Shown here: positions 32,273 through 42,526 of the stretch, one piece after another | Numbering within the stretch: the stretch's first letter is position 1 | Layout: every line of letters begins with the position of its first letter | Assembly: GCA_963682175.1 (NCBI GenBank) | Contig: OY821790.1 | Coordinates: 508,501 to 572,500, forward strand | Length of the DNA stretch: 64,000 nucleotides | Direction of reading: 5' to 3' | Source: Triglochin maritima | Lineage: Eukaryota > Streptophyta > Magnoliopsida > Alismatales > Juncaginaceae | The notes under the pieces: model-generated | The model's database searches: none | What the model was told of the DNA's origin: nothing | Seen by the model: the letters and a program-made list of their open reading frames with translations, nothing else | Made by a program: the position numbers and the translations under genes

Positions 32273-33318
32273 AACTCTTCACCTCCCATTGTATCCATCT
32301 CCCTCTTGGTGGCCATCTTCCCTACTAAGAGTGAAGCCTTGAAGCAAAACTCTAGTGGAGGAAGACCTACTTGTAATTGAGTGAGTTAATAATATAAGTT
32401 TTCTCTTAATGATGTTGTTTCTCTCTTAGTTTAATTTCCTTTCATTTGCATGCTTGTTTGTTTGTTTGTTTAGTTTTATGCTTCTTTAATATTTCTTGCT
32501 TAAGTAGTATAAATTTCATTTCAGTATTATGTTTTCCTTTGCTAAATTAGTTAGTGTAATGAGTAGTGAGTAGTTCCATCCCCATTTGGGGGGTGGAGAC
32601 ATATGTGATATAATAATGTAGTGTATTAAGTGTGTGTTATTTTTATCCCTTGAGCTTTATATGATTTCCATAACCATCTAATAGGTCTCCACTCTTATCT
32701 TTGATATGCTAATGCTCTTGAATGAAGCTTAGCTTATGCTTTGATTAGTGGACCTATTTTATGGGGAATGATAAAGTTAGGATATGGATAAAGTTAATGT
32801 TGGTAACACAATTGGTAGTGTATGTACTCTTGTTGCCTTTTCCTTAGCTAATGTCTTGTATGTTTTAATGATGTAGTCATCTTAATTCATGTAGAGGCAT
32901 AGTAGGGTCTAGTCTTTATACTTGAGTTCATGTAGCTTCATCCCAATCATTGTCTTGTATGTTTTAATGATGTAGTCTTATCTTAATTCATGTAGAGGCA
33001 AGATTGGATGTAGTTTTATGATTTCATGCACTACATGTTGTGAGGAGCTTAATTGAACACACACACACACACATCTTTATGTTCACATCAGTCTCTACCC
33101 CCTTTGGGGTTTAGTTTTATTGCTTATCTTCATTTCCTTTGCATTTCATTTCAGCTTTGTAGTTTAGATTAGTGTAATACATCTTTCTCCCTTCTTTTTA
33201 CCTCTCGCCTTCAAATAAACCAAGTGTCGACACACCTCCCAGTGGACGACCCGTATTTGCCACCGCTTCAACGTGGCCGTGCACTTGCGGTTAAATTTAA
33301 AACGATCAATCAAGTTTT

Positions 33319-33336
33319 TGGCGCCGTTGCCGGGGA
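33319..33336 (+). other. B3 primer binding site (tRNA-Asp type)
   Basis: TGGCGCCGTTGCCGGGGA, six bases after the LTR, identical to that of A2. Confidence 0.9.
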
Positions 33337-33472
33337 GGTGCTCTGTCCAGACCTTGGTTTGGACGATTCGAGGGGTTTTTAATTTTTCGTTTTCAGTTTT
33401 TCTTAGTTGCAGGGAACACTCAGATCACGGGGAGGCCACTGGAGAAGTTTGAGGAAGCAAATCCAACAACAG

Positions 33473-33508
33473 ACCGCCAATCAGCGGTTTGGAACCGCCA
33501 ATTGGCGG
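33473..33508 (+). promoter_or_regulatory. Family B leader palindrome pair (B3)
   Basis: CCGCCAATCAGCGG-type site then perfect CCGCCAATTGGCGG (33495-33508), again about 21 bases apart start to start, in the untranslated leader. Confidence 0.75.
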
Positions 33509-33921
33509 CCTGGTAAGGGATTCTGTCTTCCAATTTTTTTGTGGTCATTTGTGTTGTAATTTGTGTTATCTGGGAGCCCACTTTTGCATGCTGTGACTTC
33601 TTATTTGCTCCCAGATCATTAATCACTCCCCCTTTAATCAACTTGGACCATAAAACTCAAAGCAAAAGATTAGACTTCTTGCCATCTAGGTCATGCACCA
33701 TTGGTAGACCTTGCATGCATTTGTCTTTTCTTTGCTTTTCATTTTGTCGTTGATTGCTGGCGTGAGGTACGTGCACCCACATCCCTCATTCATGCATGTT
33801 TCGTTCACGCATTAGTTAGTAAGGTGCATTGGGACAAGAGTGAGAGAGCGTTTGATTGGAGCGATTGATTGCTAGATCTAGTATCAAATCGCTACTAAGG
33901 AGGGGCTGTCCCATAAAAGAT

Positions 33922-33950
33922 AAGGTGGGGGATTTCATCACCCTTTCCTT
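33922..33950 (+). ncRNA. Leader stem-loop, B3 copy
   Basis: AAGG...GGGATTTCATCACCC...CCTT, identical to the B2 copy. The paired A1 copy has ACGG/CCGT. Confidence 0.45.
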
Positions 33951-34442
33951 GGCCCCAAAAATCACTCTTAATAAAGCCTTAACTAAAAGCAAGTAGACAT
34001 TGGCCCTAGGATTGCAGGCGCACTAGGAGAGTAATCTAGTTGAGACCGTCATGACCTGATCGGCGTTGCCTACCTTGTCGATAGTAGGAGGTACTGGATC
34101 TCCGGATCTGGTATCACTTGCTGGGCATTGTGGTCCTCGTTGTAGGGAGGTGAGGCGTGTCGAGGCTAGTGACCTCGAAGTTAGGCGTCGTCTAGCCTAA
34201 GGACCCATTGCCTTACATTGTTTGAGCCATGCTTGCTAGTTAGGCTTCTACCTTCACCCTGTACCCTCGCTAGCTCTAGGGATTCTTCCCTTCTCCTCTG
34301 AGTCATCTTCTTCTCACCTTCTTCTACGTTATAGTCTCCTCCCCTTTACACTCTCTGTTAGCGTTTTAGGGTCGAGTCGAGCACTTTTTGCGAGCTTAGC
34401 CTCGTGGTGGTGAGAGTGGTCGACTCGAGAGTTTTTCTTGAG

Positions 34443-35954
34443 ATGGATGGTTACATGGGCGACCATCCATATCATTGTTGGGACCAGGACGATTCTCCCT
34501 GGTACTCCCGACCCATGCATCCTGGGGTGCCTCAGACAGACACCCCGTATGGTTGGGATAATCGTAATTGTGTGACTGAGTATTCTTCATATTGGGGTAA
34601 CATGAGAGAGCCACCAACCGCCAGGTCTTCTGGTCGGATTGGATCATATCATGTCGAGTCAACTATCGCGTCTGAGGCGAATTTGGATGCTCTCATGCGT
34701 AGGATTGAGAGGTTAGAGTTGGACCGAGCTCCTGTAGCTCAGGTCGCTATTCCTGGGTGTAGTAGGTGTGGACTTACGGGCCATGATGACTTGGATTGCG
34801 CTTACGCTCCAAGGGATACTGAGCATGCAAATGCGATGCATCAGCAAAGGCCCCGTAACAACCCGTACAATCACTCCTACAACCCGGGATGGCGTAACCA
34901 TCCTGACTTCTCTTGGGGGCCTAGTGGGGGTCACGGTCAGAGCTCTCACGCTCAACCTCAAGCTCCACCTTATCAACCTCCACGCCCATCGGCGACCTAC
35001 CAACCCCCACATCAATGGTCTCAGCACCATAATTACCAACCTGCTCATGCCTCATCGTCGGGTTATTCCGACCAGACTCCACCACACCAGCAGGTTGACC
35101 CCAAGGACCCTTCTCGTGATCTGACCCTTCAAGCATTGCAAAGTACAATCAAGGCTTTGCAAATGCAAGTTAGTCAAATGACACAGCGATTACATGAGGA
35201 GGGTAATTTTTCTGGTCGACATGAGGGTTTATCTTCTGAAATCGAACCACCACCACATCCACAAATTCAAAGCACAATCTTTCAAAGTCAAACTCCCAGT
35301 CAGTCTGAGGGACTTGGGGTTTCAATTCACGATCACTTGGTGGAGGATTCGATTCCAACTGAGAATAGCTTGGACCAGTTCTATTATGAGTCGGCACAGG
35401 ATTGTGCCTTATCTTTTTGTCCCGTGGCCCTTGAGCCACATGATCTTCATGTTGTGCCTCCTAAGGACTCACCTCTGGTGGAGCAAGAGCTCCCTAGTCC
35501 CCTCAATTTCAAACAACCTGATGAGAGTTTGCCTCTCACTATTGTTCCTGATCATCTTGGAAATGATGGAACATCAAACAACTACATTGCTCATGAGGGT
35601 ATTAGGAGTTCCTTGGAGGATACTTTGGGTATGAGACCCACTTCCTGTTCTCCTGGTGAGTTGGACATGCATAACGAGGTGCTTGACCTCGTTCCGACCC
35701 ACCAGCCTGTTGGTTGGAGAGTTTGGATTGATGATCATAACTTCAGTTCCGCAACGGGAGATATTTTTCTTCCGTTGCCCCTTATTTCCCAAACTCTCGA
35801 GAGGTTCAAGCTCTTTCAGTTTGATCCTTTGAATGAGACGCCTTTGCGTCCAATTCACGAACCTCTCATTTCATCCGGTGCTCTTTGTGAAGGGGGCCCA
35901 CGCATGAGTATTCTGGCCCCGCGTGGTGTCATGTTCCCTTTCCAAGTGCATTGA
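34443..35954 (+). CDS. B3 chimeric protein: gag zinc knuckle plus RT relic
   Basis: 504 codons. The start at 34443 (MDGYMGDHPYHC) is chosen because B2 and B4 begin at the same Met; the frame is open 39 bases further upstream. Residues about 75-160 resemble the nucleocapsid part of A1 gag, with a CX2CX4HX4C knuckle CSRCGLTGHDDLDC and a NPGWRNHPDFSW segment. The large capsid domain and the protease are absent. A proline/glutamine/histidine-rich linker follows, then a stretch recalling the A2 pol linker. Near residues 415-455 is VGWRVWIDDHNFSSATGDIF, clearly related to the A2 RT segment GWRICIDYRKLNSATRKDHF, but the sequence leaves RT before the catalytic motifs. Likely RNA binding only; the RT relic may be passive cargo. 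Confidence 0.88.
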   Translation: MDGYMGDHPYHCWDQDDSPWYSRPMHPGVPQTDTPYGWDNRNCVTEYSSYWGNMREPPTARSSGRIGSYHVESTIASEANLDALMRRIERLELDRAPVAQVAIPGCSRCGLTGHDDLDCAYAPRDTEHANAMHQQRPRNNPYNHSYNPGWRNHPDFSWGPSGGHGQSSHAQPQAPPYQPPRPSATYQPPHQWSQHHNYQPAHASSSGYSDQTPPHQQVDPKDPSRDLTLQALQSTIKALQMQVSQMTQRLHEEGNFSGRHEGLSSEIEPPPHPQIQSTIFQSQTPSQSEGLGVSIHDHLVEDSIPTENSLDQFYYESAQDCALSFCPVALEPHDLHVVPPKDSPLVEQELPSPLNFKQPDESLPLTIVPDHLGNDGTSNNYIAHEGIRSSLEDTLGMRPTSCSPGELDMHNEVLDLVPTHQPVGWRVWIDDHNFSSATGDIFLPLPLISQTLERFKLFQFDPLNETPLRPIHEPLISSGALCEGGPRMSILAPRGVMFPFQVH

Positions 35955-36280
35955 CCCACTCTTGAGGTTCCCATTTGATGTCTTTTGACAAATGAAGATG
36001 GGAACTTATGTTTGTACATAGTTATATGAAAAAAAAAAAGAAGAAAGAAGTACAATAAAAGACTCCTTCAGTGAGCATTGATTGTTGTGAGCCCCAACCC
36101 TTGTGTATTTGGGTTCCATTTCTTTCACGTATTTGTATCCCTTCTTTAGCATCTCACAGGTTTTGAGGGAATTTGGGTTTGTGTCCATCAACATGACCCT
36201 GAACGTCCCTTTGTACTTCATGTTGGTGAGATCTTTCCTTTTTCATGCATGTATCCATGTAGTATCTTGTTCACATTCAT

Positions 36281-36315
36281 TGATGACAATGCATGAAGTA
36301 GGTGTGAGGGGGTGT
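36281..36315 (+). promoter_or_regulatory. Internal purine-tract block, B3 copy
   Basis: GATGACAATGCATGAAGTAG followed by GTGTGAGGGGGTG. Same position relative to ORF and LTR as in A1, A2 and B2. Confidence 0.5.
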
Positions 36316-37390
36316 TTTACGTATGTACATAGTCGAGTCTTTTTCCTTTGGTTTTATTTTCGTTTGTTTGTACTGCTAGGGTCATGTTAGTGTGCCGCAT
36401 TTAACATTGATATATCTGCTTGCCATGATCCTTGGGTGACTTGTCTTCTTTTGCTTGCCTAGTGCTTCAAAATTTTCACATTTCTTTCAAAATCTTCATG
36501 TGTTTTCGAAAGAAAATGTTTTGTGGGTTTTGCGTGTGTTTAGCATGTGCAAAACCGTTGAGAGGCAAAGTAAAAAGAAAGCTCCCAAAATTGTCTTGAA
36601 CTTGATGCATTAGGATATCTAGTACGTGGCTTTAAGATTTATCGAGTCGTTAGGATGCACCCCAGTTTTCCCTTGGGGGTGAGTAATCAGTGGGTTTCAG
36701 TGCTCAAACATTTAAAGAAGTCCACCCTGAACCTAGTGAGTCAAATAATTCGTGTTTGTTAAGTTTGCTGTAGTCAAGGGCCCTTAATATCTTTTTGTGA
36801 AACTTAAGTGTAGGGGTTTTGGTTCCCATGTAGATAAATGAATAAATAAGTGGTGTTCTCTCTTCTCGCACGGCTCCTATCACTCGGGAAAGTAGGTCTG
36901 AGGGGACTTTGTGCCTGGTGCTTTCGAGTCATCTGACTTGGGATGCACCGACCGAACTCCCGTTACACGGGTGGTAGGGATCGCCCTATGTGGAGATGTG
37001 GGGGAAGGTGTACGTGATAGTGTAAGTCCTCATAGGCAATGATGCACGAAACCTGACCCTGGGAGAATCAAACACCAACCAATAAATGCTCCAAAGAAAA
37101 AGAAAAAAAAAAGAAAGAACAGAAAAAGAAAAAGAAAAAGAAAAGAAGAGTCAAATAAGAACCAAAATGGACTTTACACTTTGTTTCACATTCAGAAGTT
37201 AAGGTTGCCCATGTCTTTCACTTAATTCCTTAGTTAACTCTCACGAATAACTCATTAGGCTAGGTGTGTGGACTGATTACATATATAGAGTCGACCCGTA
37301 GTATTACCGCATTCCATGATCGACAAAATAAGTCCAACGAGTCGAGGTCTAGATTGAATAATGCATCTTGTTCGGATTTTGTGGGTATAT

Positions 37391-37507
37391 CCGCTGAAAA
37401 CCCTCAGGAGACAACACTCCTCCTCCTTGGCAACAAAGAGGTTTAACGGCTTGTTGCACGTGCTAAGTGCAACCGTGATTCCTACGAAAGTGAGTTAGGA
37501 TTTCTTG
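37391..37507 (+). ncRNA. Structured block upstream of the B3 purine tract
   Basis: AGGAG-ACAACA-CTCCT (37406-37421), CCTC...GAGG around GGCAAC, GTTGCAC-GTGCTAA-GTGCAAC, and TCCTA...TAGGA, in the same order and spacing as in A1. Hairpin 1 carries the compensating G-C pair. Confidence 0.55.
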
Positions 37508-37559
37508 TTTCTCGTTTGTTTTTCCCTTTCTTTGTTTTGCTCGAGACTAGCAAAAACTT

Positions 37560-37574
37560 AGGTGTGGGGGTATT
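37560..37574 (+). other. B3 polypurine tract
   Basis: AGGTGTGGGGGTATT directly before the 3' LTR, identical to that of A1. Confidence 0.85.
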
Positions 37575-39151
37575 TGATTGACATCATTTCATGCTTATAT
37601 TTGTACCTTATATCCATTATCTTACACCTAAGCAATGCTATGTGACGAGTTTTATGTTTAGTTTTCAGAAATAAAGAGGTTTGAAGAGAAGAGCCATGAA
37701 AGGACCCAAAAGCAGGAAAAAAGGACCTAATTGTGAGACCTGGGGACCAAGATGCAAGGGGGAAGGACCTGATCGTAAGACAGAAGGACCTAAGAGCAAA
37801 ACAGGAAACTCCACACCATCATGAGGAGTATTTTGTCAATTCGATTCGGGTCGGAGCTCCACTAAACCAGATAGATGCATCCAAGACCAAGAAACACACC
37901 AAGGCAAGCCCACCAGAAGTCCCAGCCGGATCTAGGCTTTATAGGCCGCCAATTGGCGGTCTGGAACCGCCAATTGGCGGTCTGGTTAAGCCCAAATCAG
38001 CCAAGATTCGTCCTGGACTTGTATTATCATGTGTTTAGGCTATTTTTGGTATTGGTTTAGTCCCACATCGGGGGATTGTCCCGGATTAGCTTTTTCCATG
38101 CTTATAAATAGAACTCTTCACCTCCCATTGTATCCATCTCCCTCTTGGTGGCCATCTTCCCTACTAAGAGTGAAGCCTTGAAGCAAAACTCTAGTGGAGG
38201 AAGACCTACTTGTAATTGAGTGAGTTAATAATATAAGTTTTCTCTTAATGATGTTGTTTCTCTCTTAGTTTAATTTCCTTTCATTTGCATGCTTGTTTGT
38301 TTGTTTGTTTAGTTTTATGCTTCTTTAATATTTCTTGCTTAAGTAGTATAAATTTCATTTCAGTATTATGTTTTCCTTTGCTAAATTAGTTAGTGTAATG
38401 AGTAGTGAGTAGTTCCATCCCCATTTGGGGGGTGGAGACATATGTGATATAATAATGTAGTGTATTAAGTGTGTGTTATTTTTATCCCTTGAGCTTTATA
38501 TGATTTCCATAACCATCTAATAGGTCTCCACTCTTATCTTTGATATGCTAATGCTCTTGAATGAAGCTTAGCTTATGCTTTGATTAGTGGACCTATTTTA
38601 TGGGGAATGATAAAGTTAGGATATGGATAAAGTTAATGTTGGTAACACAATTGGTAGTGTATGTACTCTTGTTGCCTTTTCCTTAGCTAATGTCTTGTAT
38701 GTTTTAATGATGTAGTCATCTTAATTCATGTAGAGGCATAGTAGGGTCTAGTCTTTATACTTGAGTTCATGTAGCTTCATCCCAATCATTGTCTTGTATG
38801 TTTTAATGATGTAGTCTTATCTTAATTCATGTAGAGGCAAGATTGGATGTAGTTTTATGATTTCATGCACTACATGTTGTGAGGAGCTTAATTGAACACA
38901 CACACACACACATCTTTATGTTCACATCAGTCTCTACCCCCTTTGGGGTTTAGTTTTATTGCTTATCTTCATTTCCTTTGCATTTCATTTCAGCTTTGTA
39001 GTTTAGATTAGTGTAATACATCTTTCTCCCTTCTTTTTACCTCTCGCCTTCAAATAAACCAAGTGTCGACACACCTCCCAGTGGACGACCCGTATTTGCC
39101 ACCGCTTCAACGCGGCCGTGCACTTGCGGTTAAATTTAAAACGATCAATCA
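37575..39151 (+). repeat. B3 3' LTR
   Basis: Same length as the 5' LTR and about 99.9% identical by eye, followed by the GGCAT duplication. Confidence 0.95.
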
Positions 39152-39156
39152 GGCAT

Positions 39157-39508
39157 CGTTCACTCCCTGATGACCCGTGATCGCACTTACTGTATGTGCC
39201 GACGGCTTCTGACCACCATTGAAGAAGGCCACCAACGCAACTCCCAACCTATGCCATGCCTTGTCACCACTATCTGCAAGCACTTCATGTCTTATGAGTC
39301 TTTCTGGGTGTACGAAGCCGACATGCTCCCTTGTACGGTGGAACGAGAGACATCCTCCTACCGTGGCACTATAGCAGACCTGTGGACACCTCCAGAAATG
39401 GAGGATGCTATGCAATCAAGTGAGTCGTCTGAAGACTCTGCAACATTCTGGGCTCAGTCAACCCCAAAAACTCTGACGAGCATAGGTCCCGAATGTGGGG
39501 CGGGATGA
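39157..39508 (+). pseudogene. A2 env-like ORF, second part
   Basis: After B3 and the GGCAT duplication, the frame that approached from the left continues into MTRDRTYCMCRRLLTTIEEG and remains open to 39508, with an acidic/serine-rich tail. No conserved catalytic motif. It shows that B3 interrupted the middle of this ORF. Confidence 0.65.
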
Positions 39509-40480
39509 AGCGCCTCAATAGCAAACTGAACAAAGCACTCTCCGACCGTGGAGAGTCGTCATCCCGAAGGCGGTAACTTTATTTTTCTTGCATGCCCTAT
39601 ATTATTTAATTTTGCATACATTGGGGACAATGCATGGAATAGGTGTAGGGGGGTGACTAGTTATCTACCTATCTGTTTTATTTTTTTATCTATCTCTTAC
39701 AAAATAAAAAATAAAAAAATAAAAAAATTCAATGTTTCATGACATAGCTTAAGATCGAACTACCAAAACCCGAGTACAAATTGCATTGAGTTTTTGTTTA
39801 TTATTATATAGTTCTGCTTGTAGAAACTACGACATAAATCTAAGTTCCAAAGAAATAACACATTGCCCTTTAAGACATGTATGCACTTAAAATGGATGAA
39901 TCAAATCTTTGAAGTGGTTGATAAAAACAGAGGTTGAGGAAAATATACCGGGAAGTGTGGACTTCTAATAGCAATTAAGCCTTGAGGAAAATAAAAGTAA
40001 AAATTAAGGAATAAAGTGAGGAAAGCACATTCTGCAAAATGATTACAAAAGCCCAAACCTTTGAGTCACTGGTCCGTAGGGGTATCTTGAAACCCGGTAA
40101 CTTGAGTCTGCCAGCTCGGGATTATCGACCAAACTCGCTACACGAATGCAAAAAGGGTAAAAGTGTCAAAAATCAAATGTGTTGAATCACGAAAGAAAAG
40201 AAAAAATAATACTCAAGGCCCAAAGCTAAAAGAATGATCCATTTCATGGTTAATCCGAATGATACTTCACCACCTGAGGAGGCGTGCAAAATAATTTAAG
40301 TGATAACATGTGTAGAAGGGCTAGTGGTGTGAATATTGGAGGAATGAAGATCAAGTCAGAATTTTGATGAGTTAGATTTGTATAATGAGCATGCAAGAAT
40401 TCTAAGTGAGATGTATAAGGTTGAGGTGGAGATATCGAGAGCTATTAATGAAATATTGAATTAAGACTTTGTGGGTGTGT
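39509..40480 (+). other. A2 3' non-coding region
   Basis: It contains the internal purine block TTGGGGACAATGCATGGAAT-AGGTGTAGGGGGG (39621-39655) and a CACTGGTCCGTAGGGG segment (from about 40067) nearly identical to A1, which shows that A1 and A2 share their 3' non-coding half. Confidence 0.75.
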
Positions 40481-40597
40481 CAACTGAAAACCCTCACGAG
40501 ACAAAACTCGTCCTCTAAGGAAACTTGGAGGTTTAAAGGCTTGTTGCACATGCTAAGTGCAACCGTGATTCCTACGAAAGTGAGTTAGGATTTCCCT
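40481..40597 (+). ncRNA. Structured block upstream of the A2 purine tract
   Basis: The A1-type hairpin series: ACGAG-ACAAAA-CTCGT, CCTC...GAGG, GTTGCAC-ATGCTAA-GTGCAAC, TCCTA...TAGGA. Confidence 0.55.
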
Positions 40598-40650
40598 GCT
40601 TCCATACTTTTAGTTTTCATGTTTTGTTTTGCTCGGGACTAGCAAAATCT

Positions 40651-40665
40651 AGGTGTATGGGTATT
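40651..40665 (+). other. A2 polypurine tract, mutated
   Basis: AGGTGTATGGGTATT before the 3' LTR. Compared with A1 and B3 it has a pyrimidine within the G run, probably damage after insertion. Confidence 0.75.
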
Positions 40666-41931
40666 TGATGCATTGCATACATTGCATCATATGTCTTTCA
40701 TTTAGATTATTTTTATATAAATAAATGCTACTAAGGTATTGTTTTGAGCAATTGTGCAGAATTCAGGAGTTACAATACAATTTACCAATATTCGAGCTAA
40801 AACGTGTGCAATGGACTTAGATGAATCACAAAGACCAATTAGATAGAGGTTCAACCTCAAGTTGAAGTCCAATTGATTGCATAAGAAGCCAGGGACCTGA
40901 TCGCAAATTAGAATGACTAAAAAGTTATTTTGGAGTATTCAAGAAGAAATCAAATTCGGATCTCCAAAGATATGCAATAATTGATTTATACGCGTGGAAG
41001 CCACCTACAACATACCAAAAACACACCCACAAAAGCACGAATTCATCTGGACAATCCATGCGGCGGAATCGCCGCATCTAACGGTCAATATGCGGCGGAA
41101 TCGCCGCTCGGGTTGCGATCCGTGCCTCCCATTTTTGTCCAATTATGTAATCACACGTGTCCTTCCTGATGCATACTTAGGGTTTCTTGTATCGGCTATA
41201 AATATCCCCGAAATTGTGTTGTGTGGGAGCTTTTTGTATTACATTTTAAAGCAATAAAATTCTGCCTTTTTAATTCTTCATTATCTTTGTCTTTTGTAAG
41301 CTTAGTTTTAGATTAATGTTTCATGTTCTTAATTCCAGTAGAGTAATTTAGTTGTTCTTTATTTTTCTCTTAGAATAATTTGTTGCGTGTTTAGAATAAT
41401 TGTATTTGTTTTCGTAGATCGTAGTTTAGTATAATATTTCCTTCGTTTTGTTTTCATAGTCTCTCGATGATCTCCATGACCCCTTCTCCTCATCTTCTCC
41501 CCATGGGTTTCTAAAACCCTCCAAAGGGTGGGGGGTGACGGATTTAGGGTTAGAGAAGAGAGATCGTTTTTATTTTAATTTCTTGTTAGTGTTTTGATCA
41601 TATGAGTTTTTGTTAAATCAATTATCATATGATGCTTAATATCTCACTTGATTTATAATAATTATCGTAATCTCTAATCTAACTCGAAGATTCATAACTC
41701 CCACCCACTGGACTCTCATCCATAGTTATTTCTTCTTAGTTTTTGCTCTTGTTGTTCTTGCTTTAGAAAAAAAAATCCAAAAATCTCAAACCAACACTAT
41801 TTCTCTTTTGCTTTCCTTAATCAAAGAAAATCACAAAAATATAAGAATCTCTCCCTCCTTGTGTTCGACCCGTACATGCCACCGCTTCAACGCGGCCGTG
41901 CACTTGCGGTATAAATAAAAAAATCACATCA
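40666..41931 (+). repeat. A2 3' LTR
   Basis: 1,266 bp, about 16 differences from the 5' copy by eye, followed by ATCGC. Palindromes ATGCGGCGGAATCGCCGCAT and GCGGCGGAATCGCCGC are intact here. Confidence 0.93.
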
Positions 41932-42341
41932 ATCGCCCTATGTGGAGATTTGGGGAAAGGTGTGGGTGATAGTGTAAGTCCTCATGGGCAATGATGCACG
42001 AAACCTGACCCTGGGAGAATGAAGCTCCAACTAATAAAAATAAAAGAAGAAAAACAAAAAAAAATGTTGAGAAAAGAAACAAAAAGAGAAAAAATGGTAA
42101 TGCAAATAAGAACCTTAATGGACTTTACACTTTGTATCACTTGAGGATGTTGAGGTTGTGCATGTCTTTCACTTAATTCCTTATTTAACTTGCACGAATG
42201 ATTCATTAGGCTAGGTATGTGGAATAATTACCTATATAGAGTCGGCCCGTAGTATTACCGCGCCCAATGATCGACAAAATTTGTCCAACGAGTCGAGTGT
42301 CTAGATTGAATAATGCATCTTGTTCGGATTTTGTGGGTATA

Positions 42342-42460
42342 TCCGTTGAAAACCCTCAGGAGACAACACTCCTCCTTCTTGGCAACAAGGAGGTTTAACG
42401 GCTTGTTGCACGTGCTAAGTGCAACTGTTATTCCTACGAAAGTGAGTTAGGATTTCTTGT
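42342..42460 (+). ncRNA. Structured block upstream of the B2 purine tract
   Basis: AGGAG-ACAACA-CTCCT, a longer 7-bp second hairpin CCTCCTT/AAGGAGG around a GGCAAC loop, GTTGCAC-GTGCTAA-GTGCAAC, and TCCTA...TAGGA. The second stem varies while staying paired. Confidence 0.55.
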
Positions 42461-42526
42461 TTCTCGTTTGTTTTTCTCTTTCTTTGTTTTGCTCGGGACT
42501 AGCAAAAACTTAAGTGTGGGGGCATT

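Larger units (their letters stand above)
31736..33312 (+). repeat. B3 5' LTR
   Basis: TGATTGACATC...GATCAATCA. Two CCGCCAATTGGCGG palindromes lie at 32107-32120 and 32128-32141, then a GGGGGATTGTCCCGG dyad near 32231 and TATAAATA at 32264. A short open frame (31894-32199) spans the palindromes but has no coding support. Confidence 0.95.
31736..39151 (+). mobile_element. B3: complete, very young non-autonomous family B element
   Basis: Both LTRs are 1,577 bp (31736-33312, 37575-39151) with a perfect target duplication GGCAT (31731-31735, 39152-39156). Only about two differences are visible between them (positions equivalent to 32098 and 33273), making this the most recent insertion in the window. 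Primer site, leader palindromes, leader stem-loop, one 504-codon ORF, internal purine block, structured 3' block and PPT are all intact. It encodes no protease, RNase H or integrase and only a relic of RT, so it must be mobilised in trans, probably by an Athila-like partner with the same primer site and PPT. Confidence 0.96.
23632..41931 (+). mobile_element. A2: Athila-like element with gag, RT, RNase H, integrase and an env-like ORF, degenerate
   Basis: LTRs 23632-24900 and 40666-41931 with a perfect 5-bp duplication ATCGC (23627-23631, 41932-41936). Coding order is gag (protease deleted), RT-RNase H-integrase, env-like ORF. Defects: leader deletion removing the gag start, deletion of gag C-terminus plus protease, two nonsense codons in pol, a frameshift in the env-like ORF, and two nested insertions (solo C LTR at 29232-30913; B3 at 31736-39151). 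LTR divergence by eye is about 1.3%. It represents the autonomous lineage that could have served A1- and B-type elements. Confidence 0.95.
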
